Below are positions 34,285-43,742 of a stretch of DNA of 64,000 bases, one piece after another. A program made the position numbers and the translations under genes. Source of the stretch: Bacteroidales bacterium (GTDB taxonomy: Bacteria > Bacteroidota > Bacteroidia > Bacteroidales > UBA10428). Where the stretch lies: NCBI GenBank assembly GCA_016934395.1, contig JAFGSZ010000079.1:53766-117765 (forward strand), in the 5' to 3' direction. Below the pieces are notes generated by a model, which did no database searches, was not told the origin of the DNA, and saw only the letters and a list, made by a program, of their open reading frames with translations. Each line of letters begins with the position of its first letter. Positions within the stretch are counted from its first letter, which is position 1.

Positions 34285-34316
34285 TTTGGGAAATTAATCT
34301 GATTTTGTTATATTCT
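34285..34316 (+). promoter_or_regulatory. Possible promoter for the metallophosphatase gene
   Basis: TTTG (34285-34288) is followed after 20 bases by TATATTCT (34309-34316), close to the Bacteroidota -33/-7 pair TTTG/TAnnTTTG. The GTG start follows 37 bases later. The rest of 33992-34352 holds only the terminator and a small hairpin. Confidence 0.35.
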
Positions 34317-34352
34317 ACTTTTAAGTTCGATTAAGCATATTTAATATTCAGC

Positions 34353-35048
34353 GTGGCTAAAACATTTGTCATCGGAGATATTCATGGAGCATATAAGGCC
34401 CTGATACAATGTCTGCAACGATCCGGTTTTGATTACAATGAAGATATCTTAATATGTTTGGGTGACGTTTGCGATGGCTGGCCTGAAGTAAATAAGTCCA
34501 TCGATGAATTACTAAGGATTAAAAGTTTGACATACATATTGGGGAATCACGATGATTGGGCTTTAAATTGGTTTGAATCAGGAGAGCAACCCAGATTATG
34601 GTTATTACAAGGGGGCCAGGCTACCGTTGAAAGTTATGCTGAAGATATTCCACAGAGTCACATTCAATTTATAAAGAACGGTTTATTATATGAGAAATTG
34701 AATAATAAAGTTTTTGTTCACGGAGGTCTTGATATTGCTAAACCGATTGAAGAACAACATAAAGAAACTTGTCTTTGGGACCGCAGGCTTGTAAGAAATG
34801 CATTTGCCAGATACCTTTCCAAACAGGAATTGAACATTACAGGTTATGAAGAGGTTTATATAGGACATACGCCAACACTCAATTACGGAATTAATTATCC
34901 GGTAAAAATTTGTGAAATTTATATGATGGATACCGGTGCCGGCTGGCCAGGAGGTTATTTGTCAATAATGAATATTTTTACTCATGAATATTTTATGAGC
35001 GACCGGGTTGATACTTTGTATCCTGAATACAGGGGTAGGGGACATTAA
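34353..35048 (+). CDS. Metallophosphoesterase, PP1/PrpA-type serine/threonine phosphatase-like
   Basis: The 231-residue protein has the calcineurin-like metal motifs in order: GDIHG (residues 8-12), GDVCDGWPE, GNHDDW, VHGG and GHTPT. This is the compact bacterial phosphoprotein-phosphatase layout. It should hydrolyse phosphate esters with two metal ions; the natural substrate is unknown. The start is GTG at 34353: an in-frame stop lies 19 bases upstream and no ATG intervenes. It stands alone, convergent with the exopolysaccharide genes (32 bases). Confidence 0.92.
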   Translation: MAKTFVIGDIHGAYKALIQCLQRSGFDYNEDILICLGDVCDGWPEVNKSIDELLRIKSLTYILGNHDDWALNWFESGEQPRLWLLQGGQATVESYAEDIPQSHIQFIKNGLLYEKLNNKVFVHGGLDIAKPIEEQHKETCLWDRRLVRNAFARYLSKQELNITGYEEVYIGHTPTLNYGINYPVKICEIYMMDTGAGWPGGYLSIMNIFTHEYFMSDRVDTLYPEYRGRGH

Positions 35049-35080
35049 TATACTAATACATTTAAATATTTGGGCCATTG

Positions 35081-36040
35081 TTATAAAAATAAGAATGCCA
35101 AAACCAATGCAAAAACCTCAGCACTTACATATTTTATTCCAATCCATGATTTCCACCAATTATCCTTGCCGAATTCATTATTAGTAAAGTTGATCACTCC
35201 AATTTGATATTTTTCCCCAAATGCTCTTTTATAAGAAAGCCACGATCTTCGTGAATGAATATCCATAGTATAGATATTAATAGATTTTGTATAAGGATGA
35301 TTATCCTGAAGATACTTCAATACATCGAGAGCATTTGTATACGTTTTAGATTTGTATTTATTATAAGACGTAAGAGACACCATAATACTATCGGGAACCC
35401 CAAAATCAATAAGTTTATTACATAACTCATCTGCAGGTGTTTTTTGAAATTTTCGTGATTTTATTTGATATGATGGCTGAACCAAATTATAAATCACGTT
35501 ATTATTATATAGATGGATTTCTGTATTATCAACGAATAGTGAAGAAATATATAAATTCCGATCGTGAGATTTGTAAATAAAATCATTATCAAACAAAACA
35601 GATATTTCTTTAATTGGTTTTATTGTGCAACTAAAATAATAATCTGTTGGTCGATTTTTTGTAAAACCATCCCCAATTTGATAACCGTTAACCAGAATCT
35701 TGAAGTGTGCATTTGTACGCTTCACTGATGATCCAAACATATTTATTTTAATTTGATGCAGCGAATCATCTGAAAACTTTATTACCTGCTGTGATAAATC
35801 AAAAACCAGGTAACCATTTTCACTAAGTGTAAGTTCTTTTGTGTATGGATTTCCAATAATAATAATTTGATTATAATCTTTAGAATTGATTATATCCACA
35901 ACATTGTTTAAGGCGTAATCAGGAATCCAACTTTCGATTACTAATATTTCAGAAGATAATTCCCGATTAAATCTTAAGAAGGATAAAATTCTGGCCGGAA
36001 AAAGAAAGGCAATACTGATAAAAATTATCAATATTGCCAA
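35081..36040 (-). CDS. DUF218/YdcF-like membrane protein with inserted CBM60/36-like module
   Basis: The protein (319 residues from TTG at 36040) has an N-terminal membrane helix, then a DUF218-like first half (EILVIESWIPDYALNNVVDI, IIIIGNP). A module is inserted at about 75-175 with the Ca-dependent xylan-binding signature VLFDND...HDRNLYISSLFVDN. The DUF218 fold then resumes (FGVPDSIMVSLTSYNKYKSK, AFGEKYQIGVINF). A hydrophobic C-terminus follows. DUF218 (SanA/ElyC/YdcF) proteins act in envelope glycan metabolism. The open frame continues upstream of the TTG right back to the Wzc stop, adding FKKKSFLNIISKNKFILSV, which looks like the natural N-terminus but lacks ATG/GTG/TTG. The true start is uncertain. 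It is the last gene of the Wza-Wzc operon. Confidence 0.75.
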   Translation of the reverse strand: MAILIIFISIAFLFPARILSFLRFNRELSSEILVIESWIPDYALNNVVDIINSKDYNQIIIIGNPYTKELTLSENGYLVFDLSQQVIKFSDDSLHQIKINMFGSSVKRTNAHFKILVNGYQIGDGFTKNRPTDYYFSCTIKPIKEISVLFDNDFIYKSHDRNLYISSLFVDNTEIHLYNNNVIYNLVQPSYQIKSRKFQKTPADELCNKLIDFGVPDSIMVSLTSYNKYKSKTYTNALDVLKYLQDNHPYTKSINIYTMDIHSRRSWLSYKRAFGEKYQIGVINFTNNEFGKDNWWKSWIGIKYVSAEVFALVLAFLFL

Positions 36041-36075
36041 TACACTTAGTATGAATTTATTTTTAGAGATAATAT

Positions 36076-38520
36076 TTAAGAAGCTTTTCTTTTTGAATTA
36101 AAAATCCCCCCCAAAAACTTTGATCGGTCATCATGATAATATTTAGTATCATAACCATATTTATAAGCATCTCTTTTTACGTTTAAATCGTTAATAAGGA
36201 TGGAAATATCGTCAAAGTTATTATTTTCTAAACTCCTCAATGCCATGAACATTGATTCTCGGATAGTTTTATCCATACGTACCACAAAAATATTAACATC
36301 AGTATGTTTCATTAAAAGGAATGTTTCGGATACCAATCCAACAGGAGCTGAATCAATAACAATATAATCGTACATTTCTTTTAAATTCTCAATAAGTTCA
36401 TGGGTTTTTTCAAGCCCAAGGAGTTCAGCAGGATTTGGAGCAGCAGGACCAGCCGAAATAAGGTCAAGATTTTCAACTTCGGTTGGCATAATAATATCTT
36501 CCAATACAGCTTTATCAATTAAGTAAGAGGTAATTCCAATCATATTGCTTGAACCGAATTCCTGGTGAATTTTTGGTCTCCTCAAATCAAATTCAAGCAA
36601 GACTGTACGATGGCCATTGAGTGCCAAGGAGCTTGCAAAATTAATAGAACAGAAAGTCTTTCCTTCACCACTTGAAGATGACGTCATTAAAACCACCTGC
36701 TTTTTACCTCCATCGTTAAAAAACTGGAAATTAGTACGTATGGCTCTGAAAGATTCTGTAACACTGGAATTTGGATATTTAGCAGTAACCAGGGTGGTTT
36801 TCCTGAAATTATGGAATACCTTACCTAATATCGGTTTATTCACTTTTGCTTCAATTTCTTCTATATCTGATATTTTATTATTAAGTAAATCCTTTAGCAG
36901 TATAAAGCTTGCCGGTAAAAGAATACCTAAAAATAGTGCGATTAAATAATTTAATTTAGATTTTGGATATACCAGCCAGGCAGCGGGTAGTCTGGCAATA
37001 TCGATTACTTCATAGTCTGGCATGCTGGAGGCTCTGGCAATCTGAGCTTCTGATCTTTTCTGTAATAAAAATGTATATATCACATCATTTAAAGTAAATT
37101 TACGCTGAATTCCTTTAAGTTGTAACTCTGTTTTGGGCATTTCCGAAACCTGATTGGAGAATTTTGACAATCTGTAATTAATTTCATTAATAGAAGCGTT
37201 AAGATTTGTTAAAGTATTGCTGACATTCTCGCGTAAAGAATTAATTAAATTGGAAATGCGCAAGTCAATATCTTCCAGATATAAATTTTGTTGATTTGTA
37301 CTGTTTTTGAGCAAGCTCGCTCTTTCATTACTCAGTGCAAGCAGATTTGAAATTAGATTTGTTAAAATAGGATCTACAACCTGCATGGATGAAGGCGCAA
37401 CAATATTTGAAATATCTTTATTATTGCTGAGATAATTATGTATATATAAATAATATCTCTTTTGCATTTCAAGATTGGCTTCCTCAGATTCAAGCTGATT
37501 TATTTGCTGAAAAATCTGTTGTCCCTGAAAGCTTAGGTCCATAACCTGATTTGAAGTTCTGAAATTCTTAAGATTTGTTTCAGCTACCAGTAATGAATCG
37601 GAAATATCAGAAATTTGAGAATCAATAAAATCAACAGTACTTAAAGCGATCCTGTTTTTTTTATCAAGGTTTCGTTCAAGATAGACAGAAGATAAACCAT
37701 TCAAAAAATCAGTAATTTTTGCTTTATTGGTGCCTTTTAATGTTACCTTTATTAGGGTAGACATTTGTGAAGTAATTTCAACATCTAATAAGGATCTTTG
37801 AAGTAGTGTAAGACTATTCATATTATTAAAATAGAAATACAGGTTTTGATTTTCAGTAAAATTCTTGTCAAAATTCTGTGTTTTCAAAATCCTGAAATTG
37901 AAATACTTGGTTTTTATTTCATCTCCATATTTAAATCTTTTTTCATAAAAAATTTCATCTACGTAAGATACTATATCATCATCAATGTAATTATATTGAT
38001 AAACGTCCTGACCTGATGTAATAATCTGAAATTCATCATCATTTACAAATATTACCCTGAAATTTAAATAAACAGCTTGTGGAAAGGAAGGGTCTATTAT
38101 CACCTTAATAGGTGAATCTTTATACAATTCATTCTTTTTAACAAATGGCGTATTAAAAAGAGAATTAGCCAAACTTGAATTCTTAAATGACATATAGGTA
38201 ACCTTTAAATCAAGATCATCCACAACATTTTTTATAACGCTGAAAGATTTTAATATCTCAAGTTCATTTTCAACATTTAATGTACCGCTAAACATATTCA
38301 TCCCCATCATCATATCACTTTGGGATGATAAAAAGGGATTGCTTTCAGATTTACTTACAGATATGGTTGTAGAGTTTTTATATTTTGGAACACTTAGTTT
38401 ATTGAGCATAAAAGCTGCTAAAAGAAAAACTATTAAAGAAAAATAGAACACTCTTTTATAACTGATAAATCGAAAAAGAACTTTCTTATAATTAATGTTG
38501 TTGTTAAATAAATCTTCCAT
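36076..38520 (-). CDS. wzc: Wzc-type polysaccharide co-polymerase/tyrosine autokinase
   Basis: The 814-residue protein has a Wzz-like chain-length domain flanked by membrane helices (about 24-44 and 510-535) with a long coiled-coil periplasmic part and a GNVR-like region (FLLQKRSEAQIARAS). The C-terminal BY-kinase has Walker A (SSSSGEGKT, Lys621), Walker A' (LLEFDLRRPKI) and Walker B (YIVIDSAPVG, Asp723). The C-terminal tail is Tyr-rich (YKYGYDTKYYHDD), the autophosphorylation cluster. It works with Wza to control polymer length and export. It is 13 bases after the Wza gene on the same strand. Confidence 0.95.
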   Translation of the reverse strand: MEDLFNNNINYKKVLFRFISYKRVFYFSLIVFLLAAFMLNKLSVPKYKNSTTISVSKSESNPFLSSQSDMMMGMNMFSGTLNVENELEILKSFSVIKNVVDDLDLKVTYMSFKNSSLANSLFNTPFVKKNELYKDSPIKVIIDPSFPQAVYLNFRVIFVNDDEFQIITSGQDVYQYNYIDDDIVSYVDEIFYEKRFKYGDEIKTKYFNFRILKTQNFDKNFTENQNLYFYFNNMNSLTLLQRSLLDVEITSQMSTLIKVTLKGTNKAKITDFLNGLSSVYLERNLDKKNRIALSTVDFIDSQISDISDSLLVAETNLKNFRTSNQVMDLSFQGQQIFQQINQLESEEANLEMQKRYYLYIHNYLSNNKDISNIVAPSSMQVVDPILTNLISNLLALSNERASLLKNSTNQQNLYLEDIDLRISNLINSLRENVSNTLTNLNASINEINYRLSKFSNQVSEMPKTELQLKGIQRKFTLNDVIYTFLLQKRSEAQIARASSMPDYEVIDIARLPAAWLVYPKSKLNYLIALFLGILLPASFILLKDLLNNKISDIEEIEAKVNKPILGKVFHNFRKTTLVTAKYPNSSVTESFRAIRTNFQFFNDGGKKQVVLMTSSSSGEGKTFCSINFASSLALNGHRTVLLEFDLRRPKIHQEFGSSNMIGITSYLIDKAVLEDIIMPTEVENLDLISAGPAAPNPAELLGLEKTHELIENLKEMYDYIVIDSAPVGLVSETFLLMKHTDVNIFVVRMDKTIRESMFMALRSLENNNFDDISILINDLNVKRDAYKYGYDTKYYHDDRSKFLGGIFNSKRKAS

Positions 38521-38533
38521 CGTTTAAATCTTA

Positions 38534-39286
38534 TTATTTTGTAATATTAATAATTACAGCCAGGGAACTAATTGCAGACATTATCAGATAAATGCCAGAA
38601 TAATCACGCAAAGATCTGTATTTGGATTTTGTCGGTTCAACAATTAAAATATCATTTGGTAAAAGATAATAATACTCTGAGGTAACAATATTTTTATTTG
38701 TGAGATCAAGATAATGATAAGTGATTTTGTTATCGATCTCTCTAATCATAGTGACATTGGTTTTGTCTCCAAAATTAGCTATTCCACTGGCTAAACTTAA
38801 TGCCTGAAAAACATTTAATTTTTCATCATAAAAGCTATGAGTTCCTGGATTATTAACATCACCCAGTATAGTGACACTATTTCCAACAAAACGAAGACGG
38901 ACCGAAATATTATTTAAATATTTTGATAATGATTCTTCTAATTTATCCTTGGCTTGACTGATAGTCATGTTTTGAACAAAAATTTTACCAACAAAGGGAA
39001 AACTAATATACCCCTGATCATCTACCATGTAGCTTAGTAATTGAGTATCGTAAGTTGTATTTCTGTTATTGTTAAAAATATTATTAGTCCGTTCATCAAG
39101 GCTATAAATTTGAATATAAAGATAATCGTATGGTTGAATTGTTTTTACAGCCTTTTCGTTTATATAGGAATTAATGTGCGAATTTGGTAAATCTGTCCTA
39201 ACATAGGTGAGTTTTTTTACCGGGACACATGATGATAATGCTATTATTAATAGTAATATAACATTAAGCCTAAATCGATATTTCAT
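38534..39286 (-). CDS. wza: Wza-type polysaccharide export lipoprotein
   Basis: The 250-residue lipoprotein (lipobox ALSSC, Cys20) has a poly_export domain (about 45-130, DYLYIQIYSLDERTNN, GYISFPFVGKIFVQNMTI) followed by an SLBB domain (about 140-225, VTILGDVNNPGTHSF, NVFQALSLASGIANFGD, LPNDILIVEP). It ends with a C-terminal hydrophobic helix (GIYLIMSAISSLAVIIN), as in Bacteroidota Wza homologues, replacing the Wza outer-membrane helix barrel segment. It forms the outer-membrane export channel. The order transferase, Wza, Wzc is the usual export block. Confidence 0.94.
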   Translation of the reverse strand: MKYRFRLNVILLLIIALSSCVPVKKLTYVRTDLPNSHINSYINEKAVKTIQPYDYLYIQIYSLDERTNNIFNNNRNTTYDTQLLSYMVDDQGYISFPFVGKIFVQNMTISQAKDKLEESLSKYLNNISVRLRFVGNSVTILGDVNNPGTHSFYDEKLNVFQALSLASGIANFGDKTNVTMIREIDNKITYHYLDLTNKNIVTSEYYYLLPNDILIVEPTKSKYRSLRDYSGIYLIMSAISSLAVIINITK

Positions 39287-39379
39287 AAATAAAAGGATTA
39301 TTTAGTTAATATGATGTTAAATATAATTCTAATGATGGATTTTTGATAAGATTTGAGTAAAAAAATCTTTTGGGATTTA

Positions 39380-40828
39380 TTAATAACCTGTTCCCCAAAA
39401 TATTGTCTTTATTGTTTTGAAAAATAATAATAAGTCTTTTTTAAGTGACCAGTTTTCTATATACTGAATATCTAGTTTCATCCATTTATCAAAAAGAACC
39501 TCGTTTCTGTTAGGAATTATCTGCCATGTACATGTAATTCCCGGTTTTACTGATAGTCTTCTTAATTGCCATCTTTCATATTTTTCAACTTCTGCAGGTA
39601 TCGGTGGCCGAGGTCCGATTAATGACATTTCACCTTTCAACACATTAAATAACTGGGGTAATTCATCCAGACCTGTTTTTCTAATTATACGTCCAATTAT
39701 CGTTATTCGGGGATCGTTTTTAATTTTAAAGGTTGGTCCAGAGCTTTCATTATGTTTTTCAAGCAATTTTTTTAATTCTTCTGCATTCTGAACCATTGTA
39801 CGAAATTTATATATATAGAATTTTCTTCCCCGTAATCCGACTCTTTCCTGTTTAAAGATAATGGGGCCTTGGGAAGTGAATTTTATAATTAAAGCAATAA
39901 ATAACATTAAGGGTGATAATAAAAACAATATTACAAATGATATCCAAAATTCACTAAATGACTTCCATGCCAGAGCTAGAGAATTTTTGGGAGTGTTCAT
40001 AAAAGTAACGAATAATGTATTTTCAATATTAGTAAGGTGTGCATTTGTTGCCGACATAGGAGATAAATCAGATTGTAACCGGAATGTAACACCAATTTCT
40101 TCACACATATCGATTAAATTTCGGACTTTATCTTCTTCAAAAACACTCTTGCAATAAATAACTTCATCAATTATGTCAATATCAAGTATTCTTTTAAGAT
40201 CAAATTTATCGGGAAGTGTACGTATATTTCCCGTATATTTTTTCTTTATTTCCTGTGAATCAGTAATAATCATTAATATTCTGAAACCCCATTCCTTATG
40301 ATTAAGAATTGCCTCAATAAATTTCTCAGAATTCTTATCGGCATATACTATTACGTTATGAATATTATGCCCGGTAGCCCTGAAATATTTAAAAACGCGA
40401 AAAGTAACGATTCGGAAAGTATACAGCGATAATAAATTAATGACAGAGAATGAGATAATATAATAATGGCTGAATGCTGTTAATCCAAATAAATGTTTAT
40501 ATAAAAATAATAGTGCAAAACCAATGGAGTTAAAATTCAGAAAATTAAAAAATATATCCAGATTTGATCTTGTTCTGGGAATTTTAGTAAGGTTGGAAGT
40601 TTGTAATAATATGGCCCATGTGGGAATAATCAAAAATAACATAATAACATATTCACGCGTGAAGACGAAATATTCAGTATGAATTAGATTTGTTATAAAA
40701 TAGGCAAAGAAATAAGAAAGGATAGTAATAATAATATCTATTACTGAGAATAAAGGATTATTATCCCTTTTCCTCTCCTGAATTATTAATTTACTTTTCT
40801 TACCGTTTGAAATAGGATTATGAATCAT
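39380..40828 (-). CDS. Undecaprenyl-phosphate sugar phosphotransferase (WcaJ/EpsE-type)
   Basis: The 482-residue protein (ATG at 40828) has four to five N-terminal membrane helices, a CoA-binding-like middle (about 140-230), a further helix (about 290) and the catalytic bacterial sugar transferase domain (about 295-482) with FKQERVGLRGRKFYIYKFRT, KTGLDELPQLFNVLKGEMSL and GPRPPIP motifs and a Trp-rich tail. It transfers sugar-1-phosphate to undecaprenyl phosphate, starting repeat-unit synthesis. It is the first gene of the export block and reads in the same direction as Wza, with a 93-base gap. Confidence 0.94.
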   Translation of the reverse strand: MIHNPISNGKKSKLIIQERKRDNNPLFSVIDIIITILSYFFAYFITNLIHTEYFVFTREYVIMLFLIIPTWAILLQTSNLTKIPRTRSNLDIFFNFLNFNSIGFALLFLYKHLFGLTAFSHYYIISFSVINLLSLYTFRIVTFRVFKYFRATGHNIHNVIVYADKNSEKFIEAILNHKEWGFRILMIITDSQEIKKKYTGNIRTLPDKFDLKRILDIDIIDEVIYCKSVFEEDKVRNLIDMCEEIGVTFRLQSDLSPMSATNAHLTNIENTLFVTFMNTPKNSLALAWKSFSEFWISFVILFLLSPLMLFIALIIKFTSQGPIIFKQERVGLRGRKFYIYKFRTMVQNAEELKKLLEKHNESSGPTFKIKNDPRITIIGRIIRKTGLDELPQLFNVLKGEMSLIGPRPPIPAEVEKYERWQLRRLSVKPGITCTWQIIPNRNEVLFDKWMKLDIQYIENWSLKKDLLLFFKTIKTIFWGTGY

Positions 40829-41375
40829 AATTAGTTTTATCAATTTTGTTCAAATTTAATATGTTAATACGGAACCTGATGAATTTATATAGAGCTATTT
40901 TGTTTGTTTTTGACAAACTGACGAATATCTTACATATAAGAGGCAAATCGCTTTATTTTGTGGCTTCCTTGCAGTAACATTTCATTAATAATAAGTTAAA
41001 ATTGTGTTTTAAAAGCACTAAATTTTTTAAATATTTTGCAGATAAAAAGAAACAAATTAGTTCAATTATTTTAATAATAAACACGCTATTTTTTCAACAT
41101 AAATAATGGAAAAATAAAATGATCTTTGAGTATTTTTAATTACAATATTTTAAACATCATTTATTGAATTATATTATAAATAATTTAAAGGGAGAAGTTT
41201 TCTATTTATTAACAAAATAGGGGGAAAAATGAAATCGTTAATTCAACTTGCAGGATAAAATTATTATAAATTAAAAATTATAAAATAAATCAAATTCAAA
41301 GGTTTAATATCATATTTCTTGATTAGTTACTTTCATTATAATGAGTTCTTAAAAGAAAATCACCATAAAATAGAT
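40829..41375. other. AT-rich intergenic region upstream of the exopolysaccharide export block
   Basis: About 550 bases between the minus-strand glycosyltransferase at 41376 and the transferase gene on the same strand. It should contain the promoter of the export block. There is no open frame or clear hairpin; the strand is extremely AT-rich. Confidence 0.5.
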
Positions 41376-42515
41376 TCAGTCTTCTAGAATAGAATAATAC
41401 AACTTTGCCAGGTTAATGCAGCTTTTATCCCATGAATAGTTTTCTTTGGCGAAATTTTTAATAAAATCTTTATTTGGTGAACTATTATTATGCAAATCGT
41501 GGTTAAAATTTTCAATGGTTTTTATAAAACTTTCAGAATCTTCAGTTCGGAAGATATAGCCTGTTTTATTTGGGATTACATCGTAAGGGAATCCCCCGAT
41601 ATCAGGCACTAATACAGGCAGGCCATATGTGTATGACATAAATAATACTCCACTTTGACTTGCTTCCTTATAGGGTAGGGCTGTGATATCTGCAGCTTTA
41701 AAAAAGAGCTCAATCTCCTTATCTTCAATATGCCGTATAAATAGTTTGATATTATCTGAGTAATAAGTTTCCAATAATCTATTAAATTTATTTTTATATT
41801 CAGGCAATACTTTTCCAGCAAAAACAATTTGATAGTTGTTGGATTTTTCAAGGTGTTTAAAACATTGCAATAATAATTCAGGCCCTTTATACTCTGCAAT
41901 AAATCCAAAAAATAATAAAATGGTTGCAGAAGGGGATAGATTTAGTTTTTGGCGAGCCAAAACGGATGTGATTTCAGGATTTTCTTTTCTTTGATAAACA
42001 CCATGGTGTATGAGCTCTATTTTTTCGGAATTTATTCCAAATTCATTGATAATTCGATCTCCAATGTATTTAGTATGAACCACAATTTTAGTCTGTATCC
42101 GGTATATTAATCTGTAAATTAATCTGTAATAGAAGTTGTTTTTTGAGTGAGGTAAAACATCATGGGCTGTTATTACTGGTTTTTTGCCGATTATCAATAT
42201 TAATGTTGAAAATAATACTCCTTCTATAAATTTTAATCTAAAATATTGAACATGGATTATTTTCGATTTAGATTTAAGTAAGTAAATAAAAAATCTAATA
42301 TAATAGGATATATTCCGAAGAGATTTAGCTAAAATAGATACACTATTATCATGTTGTCCTCGTAAATTATATATAGTAATTCTTGAATCTATGTCTCTGT
42401 TTAAATGAATGGTGGAACCGATAAGATCAATTGTTTCAACTTTGCCGGCAAGATTATTTAATATATTCGTGATATAATCTTCCTGGAAACCATTAGCAAC
42501 TATTGTGATATGCAT
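41376..42515 (-). CDS. GT4-family glycosyltransferase
   Basis: The 379-residue protein has a GT-B fold: an N-terminal Rossmann domain beginning ITIVANGFQEDYITNILNNL, a linker, and a C-terminal nucleotide-binding domain with ATILLFFGFIAEYKGPELLL, AADITALPYKEASQSGVLFM and a GVIP/GGFPYDVIP loop. It probably adds one sugar in repeat-unit assembly; the donor is unknown. It starts 50 bases after the GT2 stop on the same strand, so the two are likely co-transcribed. Confidence 0.9.
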   Translation of the reverse strand: MHITIVANGFQEDYITNILNNLAGKVETIDLIGSTIHLNRDIDSRITIYNLRGQHDNSVSILAKSLRNISYYIRFFIYLLKSKSKIIHVQYFRLKFIEGVLFSTLILIIGKKPVITAHDVLPHSKNNFYYRLIYRLIYRIQTKIVVHTKYIGDRIINEFGINSEKIELIHHGVYQRKENPEITSVLARQKLNLSPSATILLFFGFIAEYKGPELLLQCFKHLEKSNNYQIVFAGKVLPEYKNKFNRLLETYYSDNIKLFIRHIEDKEIELFFKAADITALPYKEASQSGVLFMSYTYGLPVLVPDIGGFPYDVIPNKTGYIFRTEDSESFIKTIENFNHDLHNNSSPNKDFIKNFAKENYSWDKSCINLAKLYYSILED

Positions 42516-42565
42516 TTTTAATCAATTAAAATTATTAGAATAAAGACAAGAATAATTTCCCAATA

Positions 42566-43420
42566 TTAATCTGGAAATGGTAATTTCCATTTGCCATTTT
42601 TATGGTCAAAACGTATTATCGTTTTTCTGTTAAGTTTATCTTTCAAATAATCTGGGAGAAAAAACATCAGTTCAAATAGAATAACCGGAAATAATAGGAT
42701 AAGCATTAAATAATTTTTACTGATAAATTTTCTTTTTTCAAGATTATAAGCATGTAAATTTTCGGATTTTTGTCCGATATGCCTTTTAAATCCTGCCAGA
42801 AAAGCTTCCATAATGTAGAGGTTATTCTTTTGAGCAAAAGAATACCATAAATAAAAGTCTCCCGCGAATTTTAGTTTAGAAAAATAATCAATATCAATTA
42901 ACTGATTTAATTCAGATTTCCAAAATGTAGATTCCTGCTGAATATAAGGTAATATTCTACCATACAAACCAAGCTTTATGAATATTCTCTTGTACTTAAA
43001 TGGTAACCGTACATTAACTATTTGAGAATTTTCATTGTAAATTACGCGTATTCCTGTTACCCATTTAATTTTCTCAAACTTTAATATTTCTAATAAAATT
43101 TCAAAAGCATAAGGTGAATAAATGTCACCAGCATTTATATAGGCACAATAATCACCAGATATTAACATAAGCCCTTTGGATAATGCATCATACATTCCAT
43201 TATCTTTAGATGAAAGAATTTTAAATTCACAGTTTTTCTTTTCAACTAGAAGTTTTTGTGCAATTGCAACAGTATTATCTTTCGACCCTCCATCACAGAT
43301 AATATATTCTAGATTACATTTATCATTTAAAACAGCAGACTGGTTAATCACAGAAAGCAGGGTGGCTTCGATAAATTTTTCCGCATTATAACAGGGTGTA
43401 ATTATCGAGAATTTCTTCAT
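42566..43420 (-). CDS. GT2-family glycosyltransferase
   Basis: The 284-residue GT-A protein opens with FSIITPCYNAEKFIEATLLS, has the DGGSKDNTVAI segment, then GDYCAYINAGDIY (metal-binding DxD variant as NAGD). The C-terminal part has a hydrophobic segment (YLMLILLFPVILFELMFFLP), so membrane association is likely. It resembles WcaA-type transferases. It is the first gene of a two-gene minus-strand unit. Confidence 0.9.
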   Translation of the reverse strand: MKKFSIITPCYNAEKFIEATLLSVINQSAVLNDKCNLEYIICDGGSKDNTVAIAQKLLVEKKNCEFKILSSKDNGMYDALSKGLMLISGDYCAYINAGDIYSPYAFEILLEILKFEKIKWVTGIRVIYNENSQIVNVRLPFKYKRIFIKLGLYGRILPYIQQESTFWKSELNQLIDIDYFSKLKFAGDFYLWYSFAQKNNLYIMEAFLAGFKRHIGQKSENLHAYNLEKRKFISKNYLMLILLFPVILFELMFFLPDYLKDKLNRKTIIRFDHKNGKWKLPFPD

Positions 43421-43547
43421 ATTTTAAGTTTCTGAATAGTTGTGAATTTTAAATTAGTATACTAAGCAATATGATTTTTAATAGAAAATAATGATAGTAT
43501 ATTTTTAACCTGTGAAAGTTAACAATTAATAAATAAAAATTATTTTA

Positions 43548-43722
43548 GTGAACATCTTTATTTTATCAACGTCTTGCCGATGGTTATAAAATCATTGTTT
43601 TAAAATATAACGGTGATTATTATGGAATTGATGGTTTCAACTTCTCAGGATTTGGGAAAAGTTTAAAACATTATTTACTTTTGAACAGAAACAAATATGG
43701 TAGAAATAACAAGTGTGTTTAA
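43548..43722 (+). pseudogene. Decayed glycosyltransferase-like remnant
   Basis: A GTG opens NIFILSTSCRWL, then a stop. In another frame the same stretch gives a 57-codon open frame containing LADGYKIIVLKYNG and a lysine/aromatic-rich tail that ends at 43722. The two pieces together read like the start of a GT4 transferase broken by a frameshift. It lies in the 322-base gap before the GT26 gene; the rest of 43421-43742 shows nothing else. The assignment rests on short similarity recalled by eye. Confidence 0.3.
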
Positions 43723-43742
43723 ATTTTAATTGTTTGTAACCG

